41,755 nucleotides of DNA from Hoylesella enoeca JCM 12259 (lineage in GTDB: Bacteria > Bacteroidota > Bacteroidia > Bacteroidales > Bacteroidaceae), in NCBI RefSeq assembly GCF_000613405.1, contig NZ_BAIX01000019.1, positions 1 to 41,755 on the forward strand, written 5' to 3'. Each line of letters opens with the position of its first letter. Position 1 is the stretch's first letter. The notes below the pieces were generated by a model. The model saw only the letters and a list, made by a program, of their open reading frames with translations. It was not told the origin of the DNA and ran no database searches. Positions 10,045 through 17,651 of the stretch are shown in pieces. A program made the translations under genes and the position numbers.

Positions 10045-10076
10045 TTTGTTCATTTAAGAAACTTTACTTACCTTTG
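10045..10076 (+). promoter_or_regulatory. Promoter of the fimbrillin locus
   Basis: TTTG at 10045-10048, a 20-nt spacer, and TACCTTTG at 10069-10076. Transcription would start near 10083, leaving about 360 nt of untranslated leader before the ATG at 10441. A second TAnnTTTG-like box, TATATTTG at 10216-10223, has no good -33 partner. Confidence 0.75.
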
Positions 10077-10151
10077 CCCCCAGTTTTTCACCTTCGCCTC
10101 CTAAGTTAGGGGGATGGGGGTCTGAACAATTAAGTAGAGATGATTAAACAA

Positions 10152-10224
10152 GCAAATATAAACAGCCGTAGCGCGATGCAAAAGAACACCAATTCTCTTG
10201 CATCTTTTAACGCTTTATATTTGC
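10152..10224 (+). promoter_or_regulatory. Two-tier hairpin in the fimbrillin leader (possible attenuator)
   Basis: An outer perfect 11-bp inverted repeat (10152-10162 with 10214-10224) encloses an inner 12-bp stem (10175-10186 with 10193-10204, one A-C mismatch). The inner stem has a 6-nt loop and is followed by TTTT (10205-10208). It lies inside the predicted leader transcript. The inner stem resembles a weak terminator, so an attenuation role is possible but not shown. Confidence 0.5.
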
Positions 10225-10244
10225 ATATCTCGGAAAAAGTCTTA

Positions 10245-10266
10245 ACACACACACACACACACACAC
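10245..10266. repeat. (AC)11 dinucleotide microsatellite
   Basis: Eleven uninterrupted AC units lie in the predicted leader of the fimbrillin locus, about 175 nt before the small gene at 10441. Tracts of this kind can change length by slipped-strand mispairing. Confidence 0.97.
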
Positions 10267-10299
10267 TCTTACCTGGCGTAGACACCTTCACGGCTTTAT

Positions 10300-10317
10300 C
10301 TTACGCGCGCGCGTAAG
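10300..10317. repeat. 18-bp perfect palindrome with a (CG)5 core
   Basis: CTTACGCGCGCGCGTAAG reads the same on both strands. It lies 33 bp after the (AC)11 tract and 124 bp before the ATG at 10441. It could be an operator-like site, an RNA hairpin or a Z-DNA-prone element; nothing in the sequence decides between them. Confidence 0.9.
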
Positions 10318-10440
10318 GCATGCGCTAACCCCCAATAAACAAAGGGCTTCTCGGAGTTCCCTTTGTTTCCTTTTTATGCCCTTTTGCCAACCGAGCAAGA
10401 GGAAAATAAGCACGATTTATTCACTCAAAACATAGCGATT

Positions 10441-10644
10441 ATGAACAGAAATCAATTAGAGAGTAGGGCTTATGCGAAGCCCGCAGTTGAGGCCATCCGC
10501 TTGGAGGCTCACAATGAACTGATGGACACCTCGTTCCCCAACAGTGGCGGACACAACAAGGCCGGCGACGACGGCGACGATCTGAGCGCCAAGCAAGGTT
10601 GGTTTGACGAGGAAGAAGAGGCTCCACAACAATGGGGTATTTAA
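10441..10644 (+). CDS. Small acidic protein upstream of fimbrillin, 67 aa
   Basis: Starts MNRNQLESRAYAKPAVEAIRLEAHNELMD and ends with an acidic segment, GWFDEEEEAPQQW. It has no signal peptide and no membrane segment. It resembles a loose class of Bacteroidales small proteins with an N-terminal K/Y-x-x-P-x-V/A-E pattern, a central Ser/Gly/Asp-rich part and an acidic AKQGWFDEEE-like tail, often next to fimbrillin-type genes; this comes from memory, not a search. An upstream in-frame extension to 10363 lies in the leader and is less likely. It sits 39 nt before the fimbrillin-like gene, so the two are probably co-transcribed. Function unknown. Confidence 0.7.
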   Translation: MNRNQLESRAYAKPAVEAIRLEAHNELMDTSFPNSGGHNKAGDDGDDLSAKQGWFDEEEEAPQQWGI

Positions 10645-10683
10645 CAAACAAGAGAGTATAAAAATTAAAAAAGAACAAACAAG

Positions 10684-12300
10684 ATGAAGACAAACATTTT
10701 ATCATTGCTCGCCATCGCCGGCCTACTCACTTTTGCCAGCTGCGCTAACGACGATACAGCAAATAAGGACAACAACGACCAAGAGCCGGGCACCGAAGGC
10801 TTGACCAGTTTCGTTGAAGAAGACCAGACAACCCGTACTACGGGCGAATATGACGGCTCTGGCCTCAACTTCTATTGGACCGAAGACGACCGCCTATGGG
10901 TTAACACCGGCACCGCTCTGGCTCCCGTGTTAACACAAGACAGTAAGAACAATATCAACTCGACACTCGTCAACAATCCTGCAAATCCCTCTGCGGTGAA
11001 GCGGGTAGACAAGGCCAAATTCTATTTTGCCGGAACCTTCACGGCATCGAGCTATCCTGTGCGCTACACTGGTAAGAATGGAGCAAAAGATAAAGTGACG
11101 ATCAAAGCTGCGCAGTCACAGACTGTGCCCAACGACGCCAGCCATATCGGTGAAGACGGCGACTTCGGGGTAGCCACAGCTACCAAGCCCGCGGGCGGAG
11201 ATAAATATCATTTCACGCTCGACCACAAGGCCGCCTACATCACTTTTATGCCTTACACGACACAGGGCGTAGTAGCCGGTGCTAAGATCCAGAAGATTCG
11301 CGTCTTCACGGGCAATACATCCGACGCCCTCGCCGGCACGTTCGACTTGGCCGACAATGGTACATTAAGCAACCCGGCAGCTACTTCAAACAGCGTGACG
11401 CTTACCGTCCCCAACTTCTCTATCCCTAATACAGAAACTTACGCCACCAACGCCGCCACGATGGTTGTCAATCCCGGCACTTACAACAACGTCAGTATCG
11501 AATACACGCTTCACGACCCTGTAACATACGTCACTGGCACCATCACTAAGACTTACCCCAGCGTTACTTTCACTGCCGGCCGAAATAAAAAGGTACATAC
11601 AGACTTGCAAGTAACGGAATACCCGAGCGATGATTATTACATGTGGGACGCTGCCCTTAACCAGCATTATTGGGCAGGGCACACAAGCGAGCAACCTAAA
11701 ACCAATCATAAATCGGGCGATCCAACACCAACAGGCTATCCTCAAAACAACAGCGACAGTAGGTGGTATAACGAGGTGCAGGGTTACAGCGATGTCACCG
11801 GTGCTTCTCCTGCCGTCAAGGCTGAACACTCTTGCAAAGATTGTCCTAACATCAACGAACTCCTCTGGTACGTCCATAAGGATTACGGCGATCCTCATTG
11901 GGACGCGACGAGCTTTGGTCTACCATGGGTCATTTATATAAAGGTGGTATGTGGTTCAAAAAGAAAGCCGCTATTGGTAGCAGTTTTAATCCCAATCAGG
12001 CACCCGACGGAAGAGACTATACGAAGTCTACAAGCTACGTTGGTTTCTATAAACCGTCCCCAGCATTGCCACCGAGCCGCTCAGCAACCCTTCCGATTAC
12101 TTCTACCTTCCGCGCTTGGCCGCTACTACAGCGGCTCGCTCAACGCTGTGGGCTGGGACGGTCTCTATTGGTCGAGTACACCCTACCCGTTTGACACGGG
12201 CTTCGCGTACGACCTGTTCTTCAGCTCGGGCTTCGTGAACATTGGCAACGGCTACATCCACAGCCGCGACTACGGGTTGAGGCGATGGGTGGCCGAGTAG
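10684..12300 (+). CDS. Fimbrillin-like lipoprotein with C-terminal FISUMP/lectin-like domain (three apparent frameshifts)
   Basis: Lipoprotein signal LLTFASC (Cys20), so a surface or outer-membrane protein. Residues about 30-320 look like the Mfa/FimA-type fimbrillin fold. The C-terminal part matches the FISUMP (Fibrobacter succinogenes major paralogous) type: NINELLWYVHKDYGDPHW, MGHLYKGGMWFKKKAAI, YWSSTPYP, AYDLFFSSGF and GLRRW. The open frame runs throughout, but between about 11910 and 12112 it passes through the other two frames: ELWSTMGHLYKGGMWF is in one frame and SIATEPLSNPSDYFYLP in the next. Restoring one base at 11910 (G), 12058-12061 (C) and 12112 (G) joins them all and returns to the original frame, giving about 539 aa. 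Errors are the likelier cause. Confidence 0.82.
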   Translation: MKTNILSLLAIAGLLTFASCANDDTANKDNNDQEPGTEGLTSFVEEDQTTRTTGEYDGSGLNFYWTEDDRLWVNTGTALAPVLTQDSKNNINSTLVNNPANPSAVKRVDKAKFYFAGTFTASSYPVRYTGKNGAKDKVTIKAAQSQTVPNDASHIGEDGDFGVATATKPAGGDKYHFTLDHKAAYITFMPYTTQGVVAGAKIQKIRVFTGNTSDALAGTFDLADNGTLSNPAATSNSVTLTVPNFSIPNTETYATNAATMVVNPGTYNNVSIEYTLHDPVTYVTGTITKTYPSVTFTAGRNKKVHTDLQVTEYPSDDYYMWDAALNQHYWAGHTSEQPKTNHKSGDPTPTGYPQNNSDSRWYNEVQGYSDVTGASPAVKAEHSCKDCPNINELLWYVHKDYGDPHWDATSFGLPWVIYIKVVCGSKRKPLLVAVLIPIRHPTEETIRSLQATLVSINRPQHCHRAAQQPFRLLLPSALGRYYSGSLNAVGWDGLYWSSTPYPFDTGFAYDLFFSSGFVNIGNGYIHSRDYGLRRWVAE

Positions 12301-12361
12301 CTCCCGTATTGCTTTATTGTTCGCTCCCGCCCACATGAGCCGCGCGATGGATTAAGCAATC

Positions 12362-12584
12362 TGTCGGGACTCCCCGACGAGCTTAAAATCAGAAAAACAG
12401 CTCGTCGGGACTCCCCGATGAGCCGTCCGGAGAGAAAATGGGCTGTCGGGGAGGCCCGAAACCCGAAAAATTGAAAATATGACGCGTCGGGGCACCCCGA
12501 CGAGCAAAAAATCGAAAAAACAGCGTTTCGGGGATCCCCGACGAGCAAAAAATTAGAAAATTGCCCCGTCGGGGCACCCCGACG
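12362..12584. repeat. Tandem hairpin array 2: six 41-nt units
   Basis: Six dyads start exactly 41 nt apart at 12362, 12403, 12444, 12485, 12526 and 12567. The best units have a 7-bp stem and 4-nt loop (CGTCGGG-GCAC-CCCGACG), followed by a 23-nt A-rich linker such as AGCAAAAAATCGAAAAAACA. Units 2, 3 and 5 carry stem changes. The array fills most of the 316-nt gap between the fimbrillin-like gene and the second DUF6261 gene; 12301-12361 shows nothing else. Period, unit number and dyad/linker lengths equal those of array 1, although the stems are unrelated. Confidence 0.93.
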
Positions 12585-12616
12585 CTCATTTTTATAACCT
12601 AATAACAAAAAATCGA

Positions 12617-13534
12617 ATGATGAAGACTTTGCAAAAAGATCGGCTCCAAAACATGGAGCACTTCCAGTTCGCCGGCCACGTGCTGGCCATGTGTAAATCG
12701 GCTAACATCGAGAAGCTCAATCCGCTGCTCGCACCCCTCGAAGCGGCCATCGCCAAGGAGGACGAGGCGCTCAATCTGCCGCAGAAAATGGAGGGTACGC
12801 GCGAGTTGAGCGAACTCGACAGCGCCCGCGACAAGGCCTATCGCGTGCTCACGCTGCTGCTCGACGCCTGCCTGCTCGACACCAACAAAAACATTGCGGG
12901 TCCGGCACAAATGCTGCGCGACATCCTCGATCGCTACCCCGACACGGCCGCGCAAAACTATGCCAAGGAAACGGCCATGATCCAAAACCTGCTCACCGAT
13001 CTGAACACGCCCGAAGCCAAATTAAGCGTCGGCCGCACGAATCTGCAAGGCGCCGTGGCTCGCCTCACAGCCGCCAACGCCGCCTTTGACAAATGCTTCC
13101 AAGCGCGCTTCAAAAAGACGATCCCCACCGGCACGTTCGACATCAAAGCCCTGCGCGCCGCCACCGACCAGGCGCTCAACGCCGTGCTCCGCCGCATCGA
13201 TTCGCTCGACGACCTCGAACCCAGCGCGAAAATTACGGCCCTCATCAGCGAATACAATGCCGTGATCGACAATCGTCACACGCTACTGGCCAACCGCGCG
13301 GCCACCAACAAAGCCCGTGCCGAGCGCCAGCTCGAGGCGCTCCGCAAGGAACTCGCCCCGTTGATCCGCAAGTTTGAGGAAGCCAACGGCATCGCCCCCA
13401 ACGTTTTACAGTTCACCGGCAAGACCAAAGGGACCGGTAAGAGCAAGGCCTATGAATTGGCTTACAGCACTGACCCGAAACGCACGATGTGGGTTGTGCG
13501 CGAGAAGGATGAACTGAAAGAAGTGAAAGAATGA
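12617..13534 (+). CDS. DUF6261 family protein, complete copy
   Basis: 305 aa, beginning MMKTLQKDRLQNMEHFQFAGHV; the start could equally be the second Met at 12620. It is predicted almost all alpha-helical, rich in Ala, Leu and charged residues, with no signal peptide or membrane segment. The end carries GKTKGTGKSKAYELAYS...MWVVREKDELKEVKE, which I recognise from the DUF6261 family of Bacteroidetes; function is unknown. The last 148 codons align without gaps to the partial copy at 2-448. The gene is GC-rich compared with the permease that follows. It stands alone, between hairpin array 2 and a terminator. Confidence 0.85.
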   Translation: MMKTLQKDRLQNMEHFQFAGHVLAMCKSANIEKLNPLLAPLEAAIAKEDEALNLPQKMEGTRELSELDSARDKAYRVLTLLLDACLLDTNKNIAGPAQMLRDILDRYPDTAAQNYAKETAMIQNLLTDLNTPEAKLSVGRTNLQGAVARLTAANAAFDKCFQARFKKTIPTGTFDIKALRAATDQALNAVLRRIDSLDDLEPSAKITALISEYNAVIDNRHTLLANRAATNKARAERQLEALRKELAPLIRKFEEANGIAPNVLQFTGKTKGTGKSKAYELAYSTDPKRTMWVVREKDELKEVKE

Positions 13535-13562
13535 AAAGGGGAAAAGAGTGAATTAGATCGGG

Positions 13563-13601
13563 AAGGGTGAAAGGATGTTGAGACATGCTTTTCACCCTTT
13601 T
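13563..13601 (+). terminator. Terminator after the second DUF6261 gene
   Basis: A 10-bp stem (13563-13572 with 13590-13599, AAGGGTGAAA with TTTCACCCTT) is followed by T residues. The same GGGTGAAA/TTTCACCC stem type appears in the terminator at 41135-41176. Confidence 0.7.
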
Positions 13602-13655
13602 ACTTTGTCGGGGGACGGATAGGTGCGGGGAAGGTATTAAAAAAGGTGAGTTTAT

Positions 13656-13686
13656 TTTGTGTTAAGCGTGATTTGCACTATCTTTG
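13656..13686 (+). promoter_or_regulatory. Promoter of the six-gene permease/ABC operon
   Basis: TTTG at 13656-13659, a 19-nt spacer, and TATCTTTG at 13679-13686. Transcription would start near 13693, about 18 nt before the ATG at 13711. Confidence 0.8.
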
Positions 13687-13710
13687 CACGGAATTATTTA
13701 GGGAAAAGAT

Positions 13711-14985
13711 ATGAATTTGAAGATTCGTTTGGCTTTGATGAACTTCCTGGAATTTGCTGTTTGGGGAGCTTATCTCACTTCAATGGGAACCTATCTTGTG
13801 CAGATCGGCATGGGGTCTGAGATCGGTTGGTTTTATGCTATTCAAGGAGTTGTGTCTATTTTTATGCCGGCGCTGATGGGGATTATTGCCGATCGCTGGA
13901 TTCCTGCACAAAGGCTGTTGGGGATATGCCATCTTTTGGCTGGCGTTTTGATGTTTTTGACGGCCTATTTTAGCGTTAGAGCGACTGGGGTTAACGGTGT
14001 TTTAGCGAGTGATGGTTTTGAAGGCTCGATGATTTTTCCGATTTATTCGTTGAGTGTAGCATTTTATATGCCGACGCTGGCGCTGACTAATTCGGTGGCT
14101 TATACGGGTCTGACGCAGGCGGGAATGGACACGGTGAAAGATTTTCCGCCGATCAGGGTGTTTGGAACGATTGGTTTTATTTGTACGATGTGGCTGGTGG
14201 ACTTAATGGGTTTTCAGTCTACGCATAATCAGTTTGTCACGTCGGGTGTGATGAGTCTCATCCTTTTCTTATATAGCTTTACGCTTCCGTCTTGTCCGGT
14301 GAATCGCAGCGGCGAGAAGAAGAGTCTTGTCGATGCTTTTGGGTTGCGGGCTTTTGCGCTGTTTAAGCAGAAGAAGATGGCGATATTCTTTATTTTCTCG
14401 ATGTTGCTTGGTGTGAGTTTGCAGATCACCAATGGGTTTGCCAATCCTTTTATCACCAGTTTCAAGAGTATTCCCGAGTATGCGGGGACATTTGGTGTGA
14501 ACCATGCGAATATTTTGATTTCGCTTTCGCAGATCAGTGAGACGTGTTGTATTCTTTTGATTCCGTTTTTTATGAAACGTTACGGCATTAAAAACGTGAT
14601 GCTGATTGCGATGTTTGCATGGGTGCTTCGGTTTGGCTTGTTCGGCACGGGCAACCCGGGCAGTGGCGTTTGGATGTTTGTGCTCTCGATGCTGGTGTAT
14701 GGTGTGGCATTTGATTTCTTTAATATTTCGGGTTCGCTTTTCGTAGACAATGCGACGGACGAGCATTTGCGATCGAGCGCTCAGGGATTGTTTATGCTGA
14801 TGACGAATGGAATCGGTGCAACGGTGGGCACTTTGGGTGCGCAGGCTATTGTCAATGCGCACACGGTGAACGGGCAAACCGACTGGCAATCTTGCTGGTT
14901 TATCTTTGCGGGTTATGCGTTGGTTGTGGGTGTTTCGTTTGCTTTGATATTCCGTCCGCGTAAAGGAAAAGTGGCCGTATCATGA
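13711..14985 (+). CDS. Nucleoside:H+ symporter-like MFS permease
   Basis: 424 aa with about 12 membrane segments. The start MNLKIRLALMNFLEFAVWGAYLTSMGTYL and the early segment MPALMGIIADRWIPAQRL are typical of the NupG/XapB nucleoside symporter family, which imports nucleosides with protons across the inner membrane. Substrate range cannot be read from the sequence. It is first in an operon: its stop overlaps the next start by 4 nt. Codon third positions are richer in T and G than in ileS or the DUF6261 genes. Confidence 0.88.
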   Translation: MNLKIRLALMNFLEFAVWGAYLTSMGTYLVQIGMGSEIGWFYAIQGVVSIFMPALMGIIADRWIPAQRLLGICHLLAGVLMFLTAYFSVRATGVNGVLASDGFEGSMIFPIYSLSVAFYMPTLALTNSVAYTGLTQAGMDTVKDFPPIRVFGTIGFICTMWLVDLMGFQSTHNQFVTSGVMSLILFLYSFTLPSCPVNRSGEKKSLVDAFGLRAFALFKQKKMAIFFIFSMLLGVSLQITNGFANPFITSFKSIPEYAGTFGVNHANILISLSQISETCCILLIPFFMKRYGIKNVMLIAMFAWVLRFGLFGTGNPGSGVWMFVLSMLVYGVAFDFFNISGSLFVDNATDEHLRSSAQGLFMLMTNGIGATVGTLGAQAIVNAHTVNGQTDWQSCWFIFAGYALVVGVSFALIFRPRKGKVAVS

Positions 14986-15533
14986 GTAGAGTTAGACTTT
15001 TATTCAAGAATGCTTCCGAGATTGTGGGTACGACGGATATCGGATTGCTGATTTTGGTGGATGAATTGCGGCAAAATCAGTTGACGATTCCTTGTGACAA
15101 GTCTCTTCTTGATCAGTTTGAACTGCGGATCAATCGTGCTCCCATTGTCAGCAAATTGCTGCCGGAAGCCCTTTGGAATGTCATTAGTTCGCAGACGGAT
15201 TTGCGTTTTGAAATCGTTATCGATCATATTATAGACGGGCAATATCACGCCATTCTCTATAATTCGGAGACTTTGCAGCCTGTTGCCATGCGTGCCAGCG
15301 ACGCCGTTTTGTTGGCTTATCTGGCTAAGATTCCTCTTTATGCAGAAGACAAATTGATGCGAAGTCAGAGCATGCCGTATAATAGCAACACGCCGGATGT
15401 GTCTTTGCCGGTCAACACGGTTGACGATGCGATGCTGCAAGAGGCGCTCGACAAGGCGATCAAAGATGAAGACTATGAGTTGGCTTCGAGCCTGCGCGAT
15501 GAGATTTTGAGGCGTAGAAAGCAAGGAACATAA
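14982..15533 (+). CDS. Bifunctional nuclease (DUF151) with C-terminal UVR motif
   Basis: 183 aa. Residues about 1-130 form the BFN/DUF151 domain (EIVGTTDIGLLILVDE near the start, SDAVLLAYLAKIPLYAED near its end). Residues about 145-180, EALDKAIKDEDYELASSLRDEI, are a UvrB/UvrC-type helical hairpin, a combination known in Bacteroidetes. Plant members of the family were described with DNase and RNase activity; activity here is inferred. It overlaps the permease by 4 nt and precedes rsmE by 5 nt. Confidence 0.85.
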   Translation: MSRVRLLFKNASEIVGTTDIGLLILVDELRQNQLTIPCDKSLLDQFELRINRAPIVSKLLPEALWNVISSQTDLRFEIVIDHIIDGQYHAILYNSETLQPVAMRASDAVLLAYLAKIPLYAEDKLMRSQSMPYNSNTPDVSLPVNTVDDAMLQEALDKAIKDEDYELASSLRDEILRRRKQGT

Positions 15534-15538
15534 GATTA

Positions 15539-16261
15539 ATGAAAGAGAGTCGATACTTTTACGTGCCCGATGCAGCCCATCAAACGGAGTTGCCGATGGA
15601 AGAAGCGTTGCATGCTTTGCGTGTGTTGCGTCTGCAAAGCGGCGATGAGTTGTTTCTGATGGATGGTGAGGGAACTTTTTATCGTGCAGAAGTGACCATT
15701 GCTGCAACCAAACATTGCATGTATGAAATCAAAGAAACGCTGCCGCAAGAGAAGTCATGGCGCGGCCGTATTCATTTGGCTATTGCGCCGACCAAGATGA
15801 TCGACCGCATCGAATGGATGGCAGAAAAAGCAACGGAGATTGGTTTTGACGAACTCTCGTTTCTGAATTGCAAGTTTTCGGAGCGTAAAGCTATACGTGT
15901 TGTGCGTTTGAATAAAATTATCGTTGCAGCAGTCAAACAGAGTCGAAAGCCTTGGAAACCGAGGCTTACGCCGATGATTTCGTTCAAAGAGTTCATCGCT
16001 CAGCCACGTGTTGGGCATAAATTCATCGCCCATTGTTATCCCGAATTGCTTAGAAAAGATTTGTTTACCGAATTGCAGGAGCTTACCGATGATGCACCCG
16101 TTACCATCTTGATTGGTCCGGAGGGAGATTTCTCTTTGGAAGAAGTAAAGATGGCCGAAGAGAAAGGTTATCAATCTGTCACTCTCGGGAAGAGTAGACT
16201 GCGCACAGAAACGGCAGGGCTGATGGCTGTTAGCATGGCTCAGTTGGTGCTCCGTAAATAA
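15539..16261 (+). CDS. rsmE: 16S rRNA (uracil-1498-N3)-methyltransferase
   Basis: 240 aa, normal length. This SPOUT-class enzyme methylates U1498 of 16S rRNA using S-adenosylmethionine. An N-terminal PUA-like part (MKESRYFYVPDA...) is followed by RIEWMAEKATEIGFDEL and the knotted cofactor site ILIGPEGDFSLEEV and TLGKSRLRTETAGLMAVSM near the C-terminus. It lies 5 nt after the bifunctional nuclease gene and 12 nt before the DUF4836 gene, within one operon. Confidence 0.95.
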   Translation: MKESRYFYVPDAAHQTELPMEEALHALRVLRLQSGDELFLMDGEGTFYRAEVTIAATKHCMYEIKETLPQEKSWRGRIHLAIAPTKMIDRIEWMAEKATEIGFDELSFLNCKFSERKAIRVVRLNKIIVAAVKQSRKPWKPRLTPMISFKEFIAQPRVGHKFIAHCYPELLRKDLFTELQELTDDAPVTILIGPEGDFSLEEVKMAEEKGYQSVTLGKSRLRTETAGLMAVSMAQLVLRK

Positions 16262-16273
16262 AAGGATTTTGTT

Positions 16274-17632
16274 ATGAGAATAAAGCGTATCATATTATTT
16301 GTTCCCTTGTTGTTGCTGGGAGTGTTGTTGTGCTTGACTTCGTGTTCTGATTCAGACTATATCAATGCCATTCCCGAAGGAAGCACAGCATTGATTTCGG
16401 TGGATCCGCTGAAAGCCGGCGTGAAAGCCAACCCCACATTGCTAAAAAGTTTATTGCGAATCAATGATCCGACCGACTGTGGTATAGATTTGACGAGCAA
16501 ACTCTTTCTTTTTGAATCACCCGAAGGCAACTTAGGATTGTGTGCTAAGGTGAGCCGTGATAACAAACTTGCAGATCTGTTTGAGAGGCTTGCCAAGCAG
16601 AAGATATGCCAACCCGTGAAAGAACGTCGTGGTTTTCGCTTTACGGTATTGAAAGAATCGTGGGTCGTTGGATTTTCGGATAAGGCCCTGCTTGTGATGG
16701 GACCGGTAACGGCTTCGGCTCAGTCGGAATTGCAAAACACGATGGCCAAATATTTGAAGCAAACCGAAAGCGGTGGCATAAAGGGTACGCCCATGTTTGA
16801 TAAACTGGATTCTATCGCAAGTCCGATGGCTATGGTGATTCAGGCACAAGCTTTGCCCGAGAAGATCGTGGCTCCGTTTACGATCGGAGCACCCAAAGAT
16901 GCCGATGCTTCGGAGGTCTTGATAGCTGCTGCCATCAATATAGATAAAGGTTGTCTGGACATAGAAGGCGAAACATTTTCATTCAATCGGGATGTAGACA
17001 AGGCTTTGAAGAATGCCCTTAAAGACTATCGTCCGATCCGGGGACGCTATGTGAAGTCGATGTCGGTGAATGCTTTGATGGGTTTGTTTATCAATGTCGA
17101 CGGGAAGAAATTTATTGATTTGTTGCACAATAATAAAGGTTTGCAGGCGTTGCTCACCGGAATCAATGCAGCGATCGATATGGATAATATCATCCGAAGC
17201 ATTGATGGCGACATGTCGATTGTCATACCTCAATATACGAGCAACGATCTGAACTTATCGTTGGCAGCCGAACTCTCTAACGCTTCGTGGCTCTCCGACG
17301 TATCTTATTGGATGCGATCGTGTCCGAACGGCAGTCGAATCGTTTCGTGGGGAAAGGATGCTTATTGCTACACCAGCGGTAAAACAGCATTTTATTTCGC
17401 CGTGTCGCCAGATAAACAATTCATGAGCGGCAATAGCAAAGAGCAGGCTTTGGCTTCCATTCAACCTGCTCAACAAAGTATTCCGGCGTTGTTGCAACAG
17501 AAGATTATCGGTAGCAAACTGGCGATGGTCATTCAATTGGCCGCTGTCGAGAATGAACAGACGGCCGTTTTTACCGAAATGCTGAAACCTCTTTTCGGTC
17601 AAGTAAGCTCGATTGTATATCGGATTAAATAA
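16274..17632 (+). CDS. DUF4836 family lipoprotein
   Basis: 452 aa with a lipoprotein signal LTSC (Cys24). The start of the mature protein, YINAIPEGSTALISVDPLKAG, and the later ...GDMSIVIPQY are typical of DUF4836, a Bacteroidetes lipoprotein family of unknown function. It shares some layout with DUF3352-type proteins. It is co-transcribed with the ABC ATPase (19 nt downstream) and permease. A role as a periplasmic partner of that transporter is an inference from the operon only. Confidence 0.83.
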   Translation: MRIKRIILFVPLLLLGVLLCLTSCSDSDYINAIPEGSTALISVDPLKAGVKANPTLLKSLLRINDPTDCGIDLTSKLFLFESPEGNLGLCAKVSRDNKLADLFERLAKQKICQPVKERRGFRFTVLKESWVVGFSDKALLVMGPVTASAQSELQNTMAKYLKQTESGGIKGTPMFDKLDSIASPMAMVIQAQALPEKIVAPFTIGAPKDADASEVLIAAAINIDKGCLDIEGETFSFNRDVDKALKNALKDYRPIRGRYVKSMSVNALMGLFINVDGKKFIDLLHNNKGLQALLTGINAAIDMDNIIRSIDGDMSIVIPQYTSNDLNLSLAAELSNASWLSDVSYWMRSCPNGSRIVSWGKDAYCYTSGKTAFYFAVSPDKQFMSGNSKEQALASIQPAQQSIPALLQQKIIGSKLAMVIQLAAVENEQTAVFTEMLKPLFGQVSSIVYRIK

Positions 17633-17651
17633 TCCACACATAGTTTTATAG

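Noticed and set aside
10152..10224. Invertible promoter
   Set aside because: The inverted repeats are only 11 bp and 51 nt apart, no recombinase gene is present, and the best promoter lies outside them.
12270..12608. Minus-strand coding regions across hairpin array 2
   Set aside because: Same cause: repeated unit without stops; the peptides are low-complexity and overlap the fimbrillin-like gene's end.
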